From contig JBDKUO010000005.1 in the NCBI GenBank assembly GCA_039679645.1, positions 1 through 64,000 of the forward strand: DNA of 64,000 bases. Direction: 5' to 3'. A program made the position numbers and the translations under genes. The notes below the pieces were generated by a model, which was given only the letters and a program-made list of their open reading frames with translations, made no database searches and had not been told where the DNA came from. Source of the stretch: Armatimonadota bacterium (GTDB lineage: Bacteria; Armatimonadota; UBA5829). Shown piece by piece: positions 9,414-17,305 of this stretch (within the stretch, counting starts at the first letter, position 1; every line of letters starts with the position of its first letter).

Positions 9414-10859
9414 TTACTGCAGCAGCTTCAACAGGGTCTGCGGTGTCTGGTTTGCTTGAGAAAGCATGGACACACCCGCCTGCTCCAGTATCTGAGACCT
9501 TGTCAGGTTCACGATTTCTTCAGCCATATCGGTATCGCGGATTGTCGATTCCGACGAAGCGATGTTCTCTTTCGCTACGCTCAAACTGTTGATTGAGCTT
9601 TCGAGAACGTTTGTCTGGGTTGCGCCGAGGTTTGCCCGCAAGCTGGAAACGTCGCTGATCGCTTTATCAAGCACATTGATAGCTTCCTGGGCATCATCAG
9701 GCGTCATTACATTCAGGTCCGAGACACTGAGCATTGTCAGGGATGCGCCCATGCCAAGACCGGAAGTGTTGCAGGATTGAATGTTGATATCTCTTGTCTG
9801 GCCGGCGTAAGCGCCAACCTGGAAAACCAGACTTCCTTTTTCAACTGCAAGCTGGTCTAAGTAAGAAGTATTGATTCCGGTGGTAGCGGCAGCCACTGTC
9901 AGGTTAATAGTATTGCCAAGGCTGTCTTTAATAGTTGTGCCGTTGCCGGAGGCCCATGTGGCATCCGAAACGTTCTCCGTATTGCCATTATGAGTTACGG
10001 TTGCTTCTGCATTGACTCCACTCGCGGCTGTCGCCAGTCCGCTTGTCAATATATCTCCTGCGCCGGTGATCGAGATTGTGGTATTTGAACCATAATCCTG
10101 GCTGGTGAATTTGATTACGCCTGAACCATCAGTAGTGGCGACTATTCCAGTCTGGGAAGTTTTGGCATTTATTGCTGCCGCCAATTGAGCTACAGTGGTT
10201 GAAGACGTATAGTCTATATCAACAGTGGTGCCGTTGCCTGTAAGCTGGAATGAGCCATCTGTTAGTGAAACTGCGACATCGTCATCCGCGCCGAAGTCTT
10301 TGCTGCTGAATGTTGCCTGCTCAGCTAATTTAGTAACCTTCACACAAACACTGTCTGTATCATTCAAAGTTTTGGCGTAGTTCAAGTTGCCGCCTGTAAC
10401 CGCCAGGCCGGTAACGGTAGTTTTGACGCCTGCGGAGCCATCCAGCAGTTTCTTGTTGCCGAACTGGGTCTCCTCAGCAATCTTATTAATGGATGCGATG
10501 GCGTTGTCGATCTGGGCCTGGTCGGCGCTTACGGCTGCAGTGTCATTTGCGCCTGCGTTGGCTGCGTGCACGGCCAGGTCTCTCATAGAAGACAACAGAC
10601 TGTTGACCTCGACAAGAGCGCCTTCTGCGGTCTTTACCATGTTTACCGCGTCACCCGCGTTGGAGATGGCCTGGCTCAGACCACCGACCTGCGCCCGAAG
10701 TTTCTCGGAAATTACCAACCCCGCCGGATCGTCTGCGGCAGAGTTTATCCTGTAGCCCGAAGACAATCGCTCTATTGTCTTCGACAGTGTGCTGTCCGTT
10801 TTAGAGAGCAATCGCTGCGCGGTTAGAGCCGCTGTGTTCAGATTTATTCTCAGAGACAT
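9414..10859 (-). CDS. Flagellin (copy 2)
   Basis: 481 residues. It shares the conserved ends with copy 1 (IERLSSGYRINSAADDPAGL near residues 29-48; a final LLKLLQ), while the central domain differs, so these are paralogues rather than a recent duplication. Two cysteines are present, Cys172 and Cys363, both confirmed as TGT and TGC codons; cysteine is rare in flagellins. It lies directly downstream of fliW and csrA, behind its own sigma-28-like promoter and a leader of about 160 nt. AAGGAGG lies 11 bases before the ATG. Confidence 0.95.
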   Translation of the reverse strand: MSLRINLNTAALTAQRLLSKTDSTLSKTIERLSSGYRINSAADDPAGLVISEKLRAQVGGLSQAISNAGDAVNMVKTAEGALVEVNSLLSSMRDLAVHAANAGANDTAAVSADQAQIDNAIASINKIAEETQFGNKKLLDGSAGVKTTVTGLAVTGGNLNYAKTLNDTDSVCVKVTKLAEQATFSSKDFGADDDVAVSLTDGSFQLTGNGTTVDIDYTSSTTVAQLAAAINAKTSQTGIVATTDGSGVIKFTSQDYGSNTTISITGAGDILTSGLATAASGVNAEATVTHNGNTENVSDATWASGNGTTIKDSLGNTINLTVAAATTGINTSYLDQLAVEKGSLVFQVGAYAGQTRDINIQSCNTSGLGMGASLTMLSVSDLNVMTPDDAQEAINVLDKAISDVSSLRANLGATQTNVLESSINSLSVAKENIASSESTIRDTDMAEEIVNLTRSQILEQAGVSMLSQANQTPQTLLKLLQ

Positions 10860-11018
10860 TTGAGTTTTTTCCTCCTTGAACTTTTGCAGCCTGCCGCAGT
10901 AGTTGGTAAATGTCTAAAATTGCAGGCTCTAGTTCTCATTTGTATGGCGCAAACTTCGTGATGCCCGCTCCATCCTTGGGCTGGGCTCTAAGCCGCAAAC
11001 CGGCTTGAGTTTGATCCA
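10860..11018 (-). promoter_or_regulatory. Flagellin 2 leader with candidate CsrA sites
   Basis: The 353-base gap between flagellin 2 and csrA holds a promoter and this leader. Read on the minus strand, it has a small hairpin (AAGCCG/CGGCTT, 10990-11006), GGATGGAG (10968-10975), an inverted pair AGCCTGC/GCAGGCT (10888-10894, 10922-10928), then the AAGGAGG ribosome binding site. GGA motifs upstream of and within the ribosome binding site are what CsrA recognises in the known FliW-CsrA-flagellin homeostasis circuit. That CsrA binds here is inferred from motif plus gene context. Confidence 0.5.
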
Positions 11019-11024
11019 TATGAC

Positions 11025-11052
11025 GTATCGACAGTCGATATGGAGGGCTTTA
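11025..11052 (-). promoter_or_regulatory. Sigma-28-like promoter of flagellin 2
   Basis: On the minus strand TAAA (11052-11049), a 16-nt spacer and GTCGATAC (11032-11025) match the flagellar sigma factor consensus TAAA-N15-GCCGATAA closely. The following bases GTCA are shared with the flgF promoter. Predicted transcription start is near 11018. Confidence 0.72.
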
Positions 11053-11212
11053 GCGATTTTTTGAGGATTCTGAAAATAATTTTTGCGCAATAATAGCGAA
11101 AAGCTAAAGTGAGGGTGGTTTATGTGGGCTATATCCGTGTGTACACGCCAATTTCCCTCCCGAGCCGACATTTGCTTCGGGAGACGGCGCTTGTTATCGC
11201 TCCAGACAAGAC

Positions 11213-11446
11213 CTAATCTATGGGCAGTTTGTTAACGGCCCTGGAGACGATGTCAAGATCGGCTTCGGACGCAGCCTGGACGTTTTCCGCCCGGATCTGC
11301 TCCAGCAGTTCCTTGCGATGCACGGGGATTGTTCGGGGAGCATCAATGCCCAGACGCACCTGATCTCCACGCACCTCGATTACAAGGACCTCTATATTAT
11401 CGTTAATTATTATCGACTGACCGATTTTTCTTGCCAGTACAAGCAT
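11213..11446 (-). CDS. csrA: Carbon storage regulator CsrA
   Basis: 77 residues. MLVLARKIGQSIIINDNIEV and the VRLGIDAPRTIPVHRKEL segment are diagnostic of CsrA, an RNA-binding dimer that recognises GGA in leaders and blocks translation. In flagellated Gram-positives FliW sequesters CsrA until flagellin is exported; the gene order fliW, csrA, flagellin here is the same. It follows fliW by 32 bases. Confidence 0.96.
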   Translation of the reverse strand: MLVLARKIGQSIIINDNIEVLVIEVRGDQVRLGIDAPRTIPVHRKELLEQIRAENVQAASEADLDIVSRAVNKLPID

Positions 11447-11478
11447 GATGAGTGCATCCTTTCACTCGCCGTTATATG

Positions 11479-11946
11479 CTAGGCAGCAACTTTTACAACT
11501 GTCCCGGCGTCGGTGTTGCTTGAAATTGCTTCCAGGGGATGGGTGACCGCGTAGCGGTTATCCTGCAGGACAATCTGCAAGCCCATCATGTTCCTTGAGT
11601 TGATGACGATCGGCGCCGCGAGGTTCAAAGTTATCTGCTGACCGCCATCACCGATTCTGGCAATTGCCAGTACGAAAGCGTCTTTATCACTTTCCAACTG
11701 CAGCTTTTCGACATCCATGTCTGAAATCTCGATGTCATAGTTGTCCATAAACGTGGACGGGTCGACCACCACGAATGCCAGAGACGGTTCCTCGACGCTT
11801 TGCAGCCATCGAAACGCGGTGTCGGCTCTGTGCTGAATAGTGATGAACCGTGTGTTGTCCTCGAACCCGAGTGGGCCTTTGGGCATCTTGATTATAGACT
11901 CCTCATCTATTTCCAGTGCTCCAAATCTTGTCGTTTCAATCTTCAT
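11479..11946 (-). CDS. fliW: Flagellar assembly factor FliW
   Basis: 155 residues. The MPKGPLGFED and IQHRADTAFRWLQS segments are typical of FliW, which binds flagellin and CsrA and so couples flagellin translation to export. Length matches the family. It lies between flgL and csrA on the same strand, with an 18-base gap to flgL. Confidence 0.94.
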   Translation of the reverse strand: MKIETTRFGALEIDEESIIKMPKGPLGFEDNTRFITIQHRADTAFRWLQSVEEPSLAFVVVDPSTFMDNYDIEISDMDVEKLQLESDKDAFVLAIARIGDGGQQITLNLAAPIVINSRNMMGLQIVLQDNRYAVTHPLEAISSNTDAGTVVKVAA

Positions 11947-11963
11947 TTGTTGACCATCCTTTC

Positions 11964-12881
11964 CTAGGACATGTAATCCATACTAGCAAGAGATACGCTC
12001 AGTATTTGAGAAGTGACCGAAAGCGCGGCTTGATAGACATTCTGCTGAGTCTTTAAATTCACCACTGCTTCGGTCATGTCTACATCTTCGGTGTCGGAGA
12101 GCATCTCCTTCAATCTTGTTTTTGTATCGGCCAGCGTGTCTGACGCATTTTCCATTCTTGACTCCCATGAGCCCATTCTTGCCTCGCAAGAGAGCAGGTT
12201 GTCAAGGTTGTCATCAACATTTTTCAACTCGGCACTTACGTCCTTTACACTTCCATGGAGGATCTTGTCTTTCAACTGCGTGACCATGGTAAATACATCG
12301 GTAGATCCTGCTCCGGCGCTGCCATCAAAGTTGAACACGCTGCTGCCCGGTATGTTCACCTGGAGATTAACCCAGGATAGAACCTGTGTTGTACGCGTCC
12401 CTGCATTTCCATCATATTGATACGGATTCGTTGCCGATCCGCTAAGAGAAACAGCAGGCTTGTCAGTTGCCGTTCCGCTGAACACATACTGGTCGGTATG
12501 TTTCGTATTCGCAATGTCCGCCATCTGCTCCAGTATATCGTCCAACTGATCGGAACATGTTTTTGGCGTATCATCAGAAGCATCCGAAGCTGCCGTCATT
12601 AAAATATCTCTAACCGATTGCACACAATCCACCAGAGACGAAAGTGCATCCTCCGTAGCCTGGACTAACGGCTTGCTCACGGTAATATTATCGGCAAACT
12701 GTTGCGTAGTACTTATATCAGATCGCAAACTTAGCGCTTTATTTGTCCCTGGCACATCATCTGAGGGTGTTATTATGCGTTTACCGCTGACTGCCTGGTT
12801 CTGCGCAAGCGAGAGTTTCTGGCTCGAATTGTTTGCATATATCAATGCGCTCTGTATTTGTTGACTCAGCGATGTTCTCAT
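11964..12881 (-). CDS. flgL: Hook-filament junction protein FlgL
   Basis: 305 residues, flagellin-like ends: an N-terminal MRTSLSQQIQSALIYANNSS and a C-terminal LKTQQNVYQAALSVTSQIL. FlgL (HAP3) joins the hook to the filament. ATG at 12881 has GGAGG 6 bases upstream; in-frame starts further upstream would run towards the repeat element at 12902 and lack a ribosome binding site. It follows flgK, as usual. Confidence 0.9.
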   Translation of the reverse strand: MRTSLSQQIQSALIYANNSSQKLSLAQNQAVSGKRIITPSDDVPGTNKALSLRSDISTTQQFADNITVSKPLVQATEDALSSLVDCVQSVRDILMTAASDASDDTPKTCSDQLDDILEQMADIANTKHTDQYVFSGTATDKPAVSLSGSATNPYQYDGNAGTRTTQVLSWVNLQVNIPGSSVFNFDGSAGAGSTDVFTMVTQLKDKILHGSVKDVSAELKNVDDNLDNLLSCEARMGSWESRMENASDTLADTKTRLKEMLSDTEDVDMTEAVVNLKTQQNVYQAALSVTSQILSVSLASMDYMS

Positions 12882-12901
12882 AACGTGCCTCCTAATAACC
12901 A

Positions 12902-12965
12902 AGAATTGAGAGTGGAGAGCAAGAGCCCGGAACTACCACTGCTCAGTCGCTCTTAAAATTGCTCC
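12902..12965. repeat. Heptamer/composite repeat, copy 1 (flgK-flgL gap)
   Basis: Imperfect 7-base units (GAGAGTG, GAGAGCA, then AGAGCCC; 12908-12928) are followed after a short spacer by GCTCAGTCG and an AAATTGCTC tail. The same arrangement occurs at 29543, 46209 and 59310. It fills the gap between flgK and the ribosome binding site of flgL. Confidence 0.7.
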
Positions 12966-12971
12966 GATCGT

Positions 12972-14369
12972 CTATGTGCCGGTGTTTATCAACACTTGTA
13001 GCATCTGATCCATTACAGTCAATACCCTTGATGCGGCATTATATGCCTGCTGGAACTTGATCATATTGGTCATCTCTTCATCGAGCGACACACCTGAAAT
13101 CGCCTGCTGCTGGGTGGTAAACTGCTGCAAAGACAGGCCGCTGGCTTCCGACTGCGTTTCAGCCGACGCTGAAGAGCTTCCGATATCACCAATGAGGGTC
13201 GCATACATCTCGTTGATCGTGTGTCCCGTGCTTGTCGCAGTGCTCTTGAGGTTCGCAATGGCTTTAGCTATGTCCCCATTGCCCGCTCCGGCGCTTGTCG
13301 GATCTGAGCCTGATGCGGCCACAAGCTTGGGATTTGACGCGACATTCGGGTCGAGACTGATATTCGCAGCGGTTGTGCCTGCCTTGAAGAAATCTCCACC
13401 GGCCACACCCGTAAGCGTCTGGCCTGTATGGTGAGCCGCATTTACGGTAGAGACAAGCTCCGTTGCGATATCATCGAGCTGCTGCATATAACCCGGTATT
13501 GTTTCATCACGCAGTTGTAAAGTTGCGTACAACTGCCCGCCGTTTATATTGACCGGCTGCGAGTCTCTCTCCCAAACAACAGCCTGCTGGCCGTTTGTTC
13601 CGGTCTCTGTCGTCAACAAGTTTACCTTTGTGCCCTGAACTAATACGTTGCCTCCCAAGGACACCACCAGATCGCTGCCGCTCTCTCCGTTAACCGTCAC
13701 ATCCATGTACTTGGCAATTTCCTGCACCAGAGCGTCCCGGCGGTTCAAAAGATCGTTTACCGGCATCTCGCCGGATGACAATGCGCCTATTTCATTGTTG
13801 AGCTTTCCAACTTCCTTAGCCATCAGGTTTATCTGGTTTACCGAATCAACTACTGCCAAGTTAAGATCGTCAATCATGTCGGACATCTGGCCATACTGAT
13901 ACTGTATTCTCTCGCACATGGCGCTCGTGTCTTCAAGCAGCGAGCTTCTGATCGATTCATCTTTGGGAGTATTGGCAACTGTCTGCCATGCGTTCCAAAA
14001 AACGTTTATATCATTTTGAAGTCCGGTATCGCTCGGCTCACCGAGCATTGTTTCAAGTTGGGATAGAGTGTTCTGCGTATAATCCCACTGGGCGCTTTTG
14101 GTAGTGGCGTCGCGAAGACGGTTTTCTATGAGCCTGTCAACAATTCGCTCGACATCACCACTGGTCACGCCGGAGCCTATCGCGGAATTGCCGAGCGGCG
14201 AGGCTTCCTGCGAGGTTGCGAGCACCGCCCCCTCGACCTGAATTGTCTGTTGACGCTTATAGGTAGGGTCATTTGCGTTCGCAATGTTGTAGGCGAGCAC
14301 ATCCATGGCGCGCTTTTGCGCCGACAGCCCCGAATATGCAACTCCTAACCCAAAGAAAGTGCTTGACAT
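12972..14369 (-). CDS. flgK: Hook-associated protein FlgK
   Basis: 465 residues. The start MSSTFFGLGVAYSGLSAQKR and the ANANDPTYKRQ segment are the conserved rod/hook family N-terminus; the C-terminus MIKFQQAYNAASRVLTVMDQ is the matching helix. FlgK (HAP1) is the first junction protein between hook and filament. It lies between flgN and flgL, the standard order, and has normal length. Confidence 0.94.
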   Translation of the reverse strand: MSSTFFGLGVAYSGLSAQKRAMDVLAYNIANANDPTYKRQQTIQVEGAVLATSQEASPLGNSAIGSGVTSGDVERIVDRLIENRLRDATTKSAQWDYTQNTLSQLETMLGEPSDTGLQNDINVFWNAWQTVANTPKDESIRSSLLEDTSAMCERIQYQYGQMSDMIDDLNLAVVDSVNQINLMAKEVGKLNNEIGALSSGEMPVNDLLNRRDALVQEIAKYMDVTVNGESGSDLVVSLGGNVLVQGTKVNLLTTETGTNGQQAVVWERDSQPVNINGGQLYATLQLRDETIPGYMQQLDDIATELVSTVNAAHHTGQTLTGVAGGDFFKAGTTAANISLDPNVASNPKLVAASGSDPTSAGAGNGDIAKAIANLKSTATSTGHTINEMYATLIGDIGSSSASAETQSEASGLSLQQFTTQQQAISGVSLDEEMTNMIKFQQAYNAASRVLTVMDQMLQVLINTGT

Positions 14370-14379
14370 ACTTTATAAC

Positions 14380-14886
14380 CTATACGCGAGTATCCAGGCT
14401 CAAGACCATTGTCTGGCCCGCTGATATGTGCGCGTCCTTTGAATATGACGACGGTCCGGGGTCGTTTGCGATTGCGCGCATTGACCCGGTGATGATCTCA
14501 AGTCCATTGGAGAGCAGCTTACGATTGATCTCGTTTGCTCTGCGCATCTTCTCCGCAAGCGACGATATCTCTTTCATCTCGGCCTCAATGGCCAGCGAGT
14601 ATGGCAGGCCCGCCGCCGATGCAAGAGAGTGAGGGTCCGTATTATTAGGGTCCATATCCGCAGCGATAGCAAGGTCTACAGCCAAAGCTGCCGCCCTCTG
14701 GTCGGCCTCGGCGACTCGGCGCAGTATCTCTTCGTGCGCTTTGCAGGTTACCGATATACCTTCAGGATCGCTTGCAACAAGCGCATCACGCTGTTTCAGT
14801 GTGATTGTGTGGGCGTGCGCAAGCAGGGAGCTCACTTCTTTCAGGCAGCCTGCCAGCGCCTCGCCGAGTTCTTTACAAGTCGACAT
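14380..14886 (-). CDS. flgN: FlgN-type export chaperone
   Basis: 168 residues, helical. The leucine-rich N-terminal coiled coil, the LKQRDALVASDPEGI segment and placement between flgM and flgK match FlgN, the cytoplasmic chaperone for FlgK and FlgL. Sequence conservation in this family is weak, so context carries much of the call. It starts 2 bases after the flgM stop. Confidence 0.82.
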   Translation of the reverse strand: MSTCKELGEALAGCLKEVSSLLAHAHTITLKQRDALVASDPEGISVTCKAHEEILRRVAEADQRAAALAVDLAIAADMDPNNTDPHSLASAAGLPYSLAIEAEMKEISSLAEKMRRANEINRKLLSNGLEIITGSMRAIANDPGPSSYSKDAHISAGQTMVLSLDTRV

Positions 14887-14888
14887 AT

Positions 14889-15176
14889 CTACACCTGCCC
14901 TTCGACCGCGCGGTTGATAAGCGATGATGCAATATCACTGCTGCCGGCGAGATTGCCTTCGGCAAGAGCTGCTTTTGCTTTCTCAACTACATCGGTCCTG
15001 ATATCCGGCTGCGCCATAGCACAGGCTCTGGCATGCTCAAGCAGCTCTGAAAACTTGGAAATAGTCACGTTGTCGCTCCTGCCCGTCTGCTGTGCAGATG
15101 TGATTGACTGTGTCTTGTATACTTTGTTCAGGTGGACGCCCAACGCGTTGTCCGCGCTATTGATCGGCAGTATCAT
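14889..15176 (-). CDS. flgM: Anti-sigma-28 factor FlgM
   Basis: 95 residues. The N-terminus is polar and probably disordered; the C-terminal region DIRTDVVEKAKAALAEGNLA with a following ASSLINRAVEG matches the sigma-28-binding helices of FlgM. FlgM holds the flagellar sigma factor until the hook is complete, when it is exported. This fits the sigma-28-like promoters at flgF and flagellin 2. It overlaps flgJ by 4 bases. Confidence 0.88.
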   Translation of the reverse strand: MILPINSADNALGVHLNKVYKTQSITSAQQTGRSDNVTISKFSELLEHARACAMAQPDIRTDVVEKAKAALAEGNLAGSSDIASSLINRAVEGQV

Positions 15177-15535
15177 TGGTCTTCACCTCGCGATTTGCTA
15201 TGATTCGACATATTGAGTTGTGAGCTCAATTGATTGTAAAGCGCACTTGCTATTCCGACGGAATTGCTCTCGGCGGCCGATTTGCAGATTTCGTCGTCCA
15301 TCATGCCCTGGTATATCTCCTCTTCCTGGCTCGAACCCATCAGATCGCTCTTTTCAACGGTCTTGCGCATTGATTTGAGCAGGTAGCCAAGGAATATGGA
15401 CTCAAAATCTTTACATGCCTGCCTGAGCTTTTTGTCATCGGAATCGCTTGCGCCGGTTTTGCTTTTTGTCTTCGCCGCAGATGTGCTGGAACTCGTCGAA
15501 TCCAGTAAACTGCAAGCCGTGCTCTGAACTTTCAT
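15173..15535 (-). CDS. flgJ: Rod-binding protein (FlgJ N-terminal type)
   Basis: 120 residues. The ACKDFESIFLGYLLKSMRKT and IYQGMMDDEICKSAA segments belong to the FlgJ rod-binding domain. The muramidase domain of enteric FlgJ is absent, as in many phyla; another enzyme must open the peptidoglycan for the rod. Its start overlaps the flgI stop by one base (TGATG) and its end overlaps flgM by 4. Confidence 0.9.
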   Translation of the reverse strand: MKVQSTACSLLDSTSSSTSAAKTKSKTGASDSDDKKLRQACKDFESIFLGYLLKSMRKTVEKSDLMGSSQEEEIYQGMMDDEICKSAAESNSVGIASALYNQLSSQLNMSNHSKSRGEDQ

Positions 15536-16638
15536 CAGATGATCTCCAACTGAGCCTGCAGAGCGCCGGCTTCTTTGATTGCCTGAAGAATAGAGATTAA
15601 GTCTCTTGGCGTCACCTTAAGTGCGTTAAGAGCGCGTACCAGTTCTTCAATGCTTGATCCGTCGATCTCGACCAGATGGCTTGGCGGCTCACTTACGTCG
15701 ATGTCCTTATTCTTTGTCACAACCGTCTTTCCTTTTGCGAGAGGATTCGGTTGAGAAACAGTCACATCGGACGAAATCTTAATCGTCAGCGCACCGTGAG
15801 ATATCGCGACCGGCAGCACCCGGACCTGTCCACCGATTATGATGGTGCCTGTGCGCTCGTTAACGATAACCTTGGCAGTCGTATCTGTTGTCAGTTCGAC
15901 CGACTCGAGCATGGCGATCAGCGGTACCGGGTTATCTTTATACTCCACCGGCAGCTTGACGGATATTACATTGCCGTCCATTGCTTCGGCATACTGGCCG
16001 CCTATGCGGTCGTTTATTGCATCGGCTGCACGACATGCTGTCGTAAAGTCGTTCTGGTTGAGTGTTACGTTGAGCTTGTCTTCGGTAGTAAGCTGAGTCT
16101 TGGTCTCACGCTCTACAATTGCTCCGCCGGGAATCCTGCCCACTGTGGCATGGTTTTTGGAGACGGAATCTCCGCCGCCGCCCGCATTGAAGCCGCCTAT
16201 CGATAACGGCCCCTGAGCTACTGCATACACTTCACCGTTTCCGGCCTTAAGTGGAGCCTGGAGGAGCGTGCCTCCCTGCAGAGAACGCGCATCACCCAGA
16301 GATGAGACTACGGCATCGATTGTGCTGCCCTGCCTTGTAAACGGGGGCAGAGTGGCCGTAATCATAACCGCCGCCACGTTCTTCAGTTTCAGCTTGTCCG
16401 CGGACACCGTGATCCCATAACTTTCGAGCATGTTCGCGACAGTCTGGATCGTAAACTTGGACTGCTGGCTGTCACCGGTGCCGTCAAGCCCGACCACTAT
16501 GCCGTAACCGACAAGCTGGTTGCTGCGCACGCCCTCTACATTGGCGATATCCTTGAGCCTGACCTGCGCCTGCGCCGACCCGGCTACAACGGTAAGCAGC
16601 ATTACCGATATTATGATTTGTCTCAAATAAGTTCTCAA
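15535..16638 (-). CDS. flgI: Flagellar P-ring protein FlgI
   Basis: 367 residues with a signal peptide ending near AGSAQA. RLKDIANVEGVRSNQLVGYG and VVGLDGTGDSQ are the FlgI signature. FlgI forms the P-ring around the rod in the peptidoglycan layer, so it implies a diderm cell. The start is a TTG at 16638 or a second TTG four codons in. The upstream GAGGG box is itself part of a heptamer repeat array that fills the flgH-flgI gap. Confidence 0.95.
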   Translation of the reverse strand: MRTYLRQIIISVMLLTVVAGSAQAQVRLKDIANVEGVRSNQLVGYGIVVGLDGTGDSQQSKFTIQTVANMLESYGITVSADKLKLKNVAAVMITATLPPFTRQGSTIDAVVSSLGDARSLQGGTLLQAPLKAGNGEVYAVAQGPLSIGGFNAGGGGDSVSKNHATVGRIPGGAIVERETKTQLTTEDKLNVTLNQNDFTTACRAADAINDRIGGQYAEAMDGNVISVKLPVEYKDNPVPLIAMLESVELTTDTTAKVIVNERTGTIIIGGQVRVLPVAISHGALTIKISSDVTVSQPNPLAKGKTVVTKNKDIDVSEPPSHLVEIDGSSIEELVRALNALKVTPRDLISILQAIKEAGALQAQLEII

Positions 16639-16668
16639 CTCACAACCCTCAACTCTTAACTCTTAACT
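16634..16668. repeat. Heptamer array, flgH-flgI junction
   Basis: Five consecutive 7-base units CTCAACT, CACAACC, CTCAACT, CTTAACT, CTTAACT. The array spans the whole gap between the flgH stop and the flgI start, and on the minus strand supplies the flgI ribosome binding site (GAGGG). Confidence 0.85.
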
Positions 16669-17242
16669 AAAACAGTATCTTGAAAATCTTGCTGATAATG
16701 CCTTCTTTTTGCCTGCTGCTGATGGCGCCGCTTCCGACATGGGTGATCTTGGCATCAGCAATGCACGCGGAAGAGACAGTGTTGTCCGTAGTTATATCCT
16801 GCGGACGGATAATACCGGATAGCTTGACCTCTTCCTTCTCTGCGTTTGTCTGCACAAAACGGCTGCCCTCTATCTGAAAGTTGCCGTTGTCGTTTATTTT
16901 AGTAATGGTAGCGGTCATAGTAGTTGTGAACGTGCTGGTTCGCGTGGTGGCCCCGGAGGCCTTCATGCTGTCACCGCCGCTGTAACTCACTGCGGGAATA
17001 TTCTTTAGAATGGCGCCTGTACCACCGCCGGTGCTAAGGGATGAGTCCTTTTTTGCGTTTGTAGAAGCCGACTGGCTGGATGTAGCCGTCTCCACGATGA
17101 TCACCGTCACTATATCTCCGACTTTGGCCGCGCGCTTATCGGCGTATTGCGACTTCGCCGCCTCCGGCTGCCACAGCGATTCCGCGCAAGCCGAAGCTGC
17201 CATTGTAAAAACAAGCGCTAGAATTATAAATGATCTTCTCAT
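16667..17242 (-). CDS. flgH: Flagellar L-ring protein FlgH
   Basis: 191 residues. The signal peptide ends at MAASACAES, where the cysteine could be lipidated, as FlgH usually is. AAKVGDIVTVIIVETATSSQ and LSGIIRPQDI are conserved FlgH segments. It forms the outer-membrane bushing of the flagellum and is evidence for an outer membrane. It lies between flgA and flgI. Confidence 0.94.
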   Translation of the reverse strand: MRRSFIILALVFTMAASACAESLWQPEAAKSQYADKRAAKVGDIVTVIIVETATSSQSASTNAKKDSSLSTGGGTGAILKNIPAVSYSGGDSMKASGATTRTSTFTTTMTATITKINDNGNFQIEGSRFVQTNAEKEEVKLSGIIRPQDITTDNTVSSACIADAKITHVGSGAISSRQKEGIISKIFKILF

Positions 17243-17270
17243 AATGACCTCTTTGATATCCCTTGATATC

Positions 17271-17293
17271 CCTCCAGGTATCTTACCTGGAGG
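17271..17293. repeat. Palindromic repeat family 1, copy A
   Basis: CCTCCAGGTA and TACCTGGAGG form a perfect 10-bp stem with a TCT loop between flgA and flgH. Two further copies lie at 27658 and 29621. Confidence 0.8.
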
Positions 17294-17305
17294 CCTTCTC
17301 TATTT

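Noticed and set aside
7775-10859. Recent tandem duplication of flagellin
   Set aside because: Only the conserved ends are alike; central domains differ in sequence and cysteine content, so these are old paralogues.
10929-11171. 80-codon minus-strand frame in the flagellin 2 leader
   Set aside because: It spans the predicted sigma-28 promoter and leader, has no ribosome binding site and no recognisable sequence.
14629-15216. 195-codon open frame across flgM and flgN, plus strand
   Set aside because: Antisense to two recognised flagellar genes; no initiation signal.
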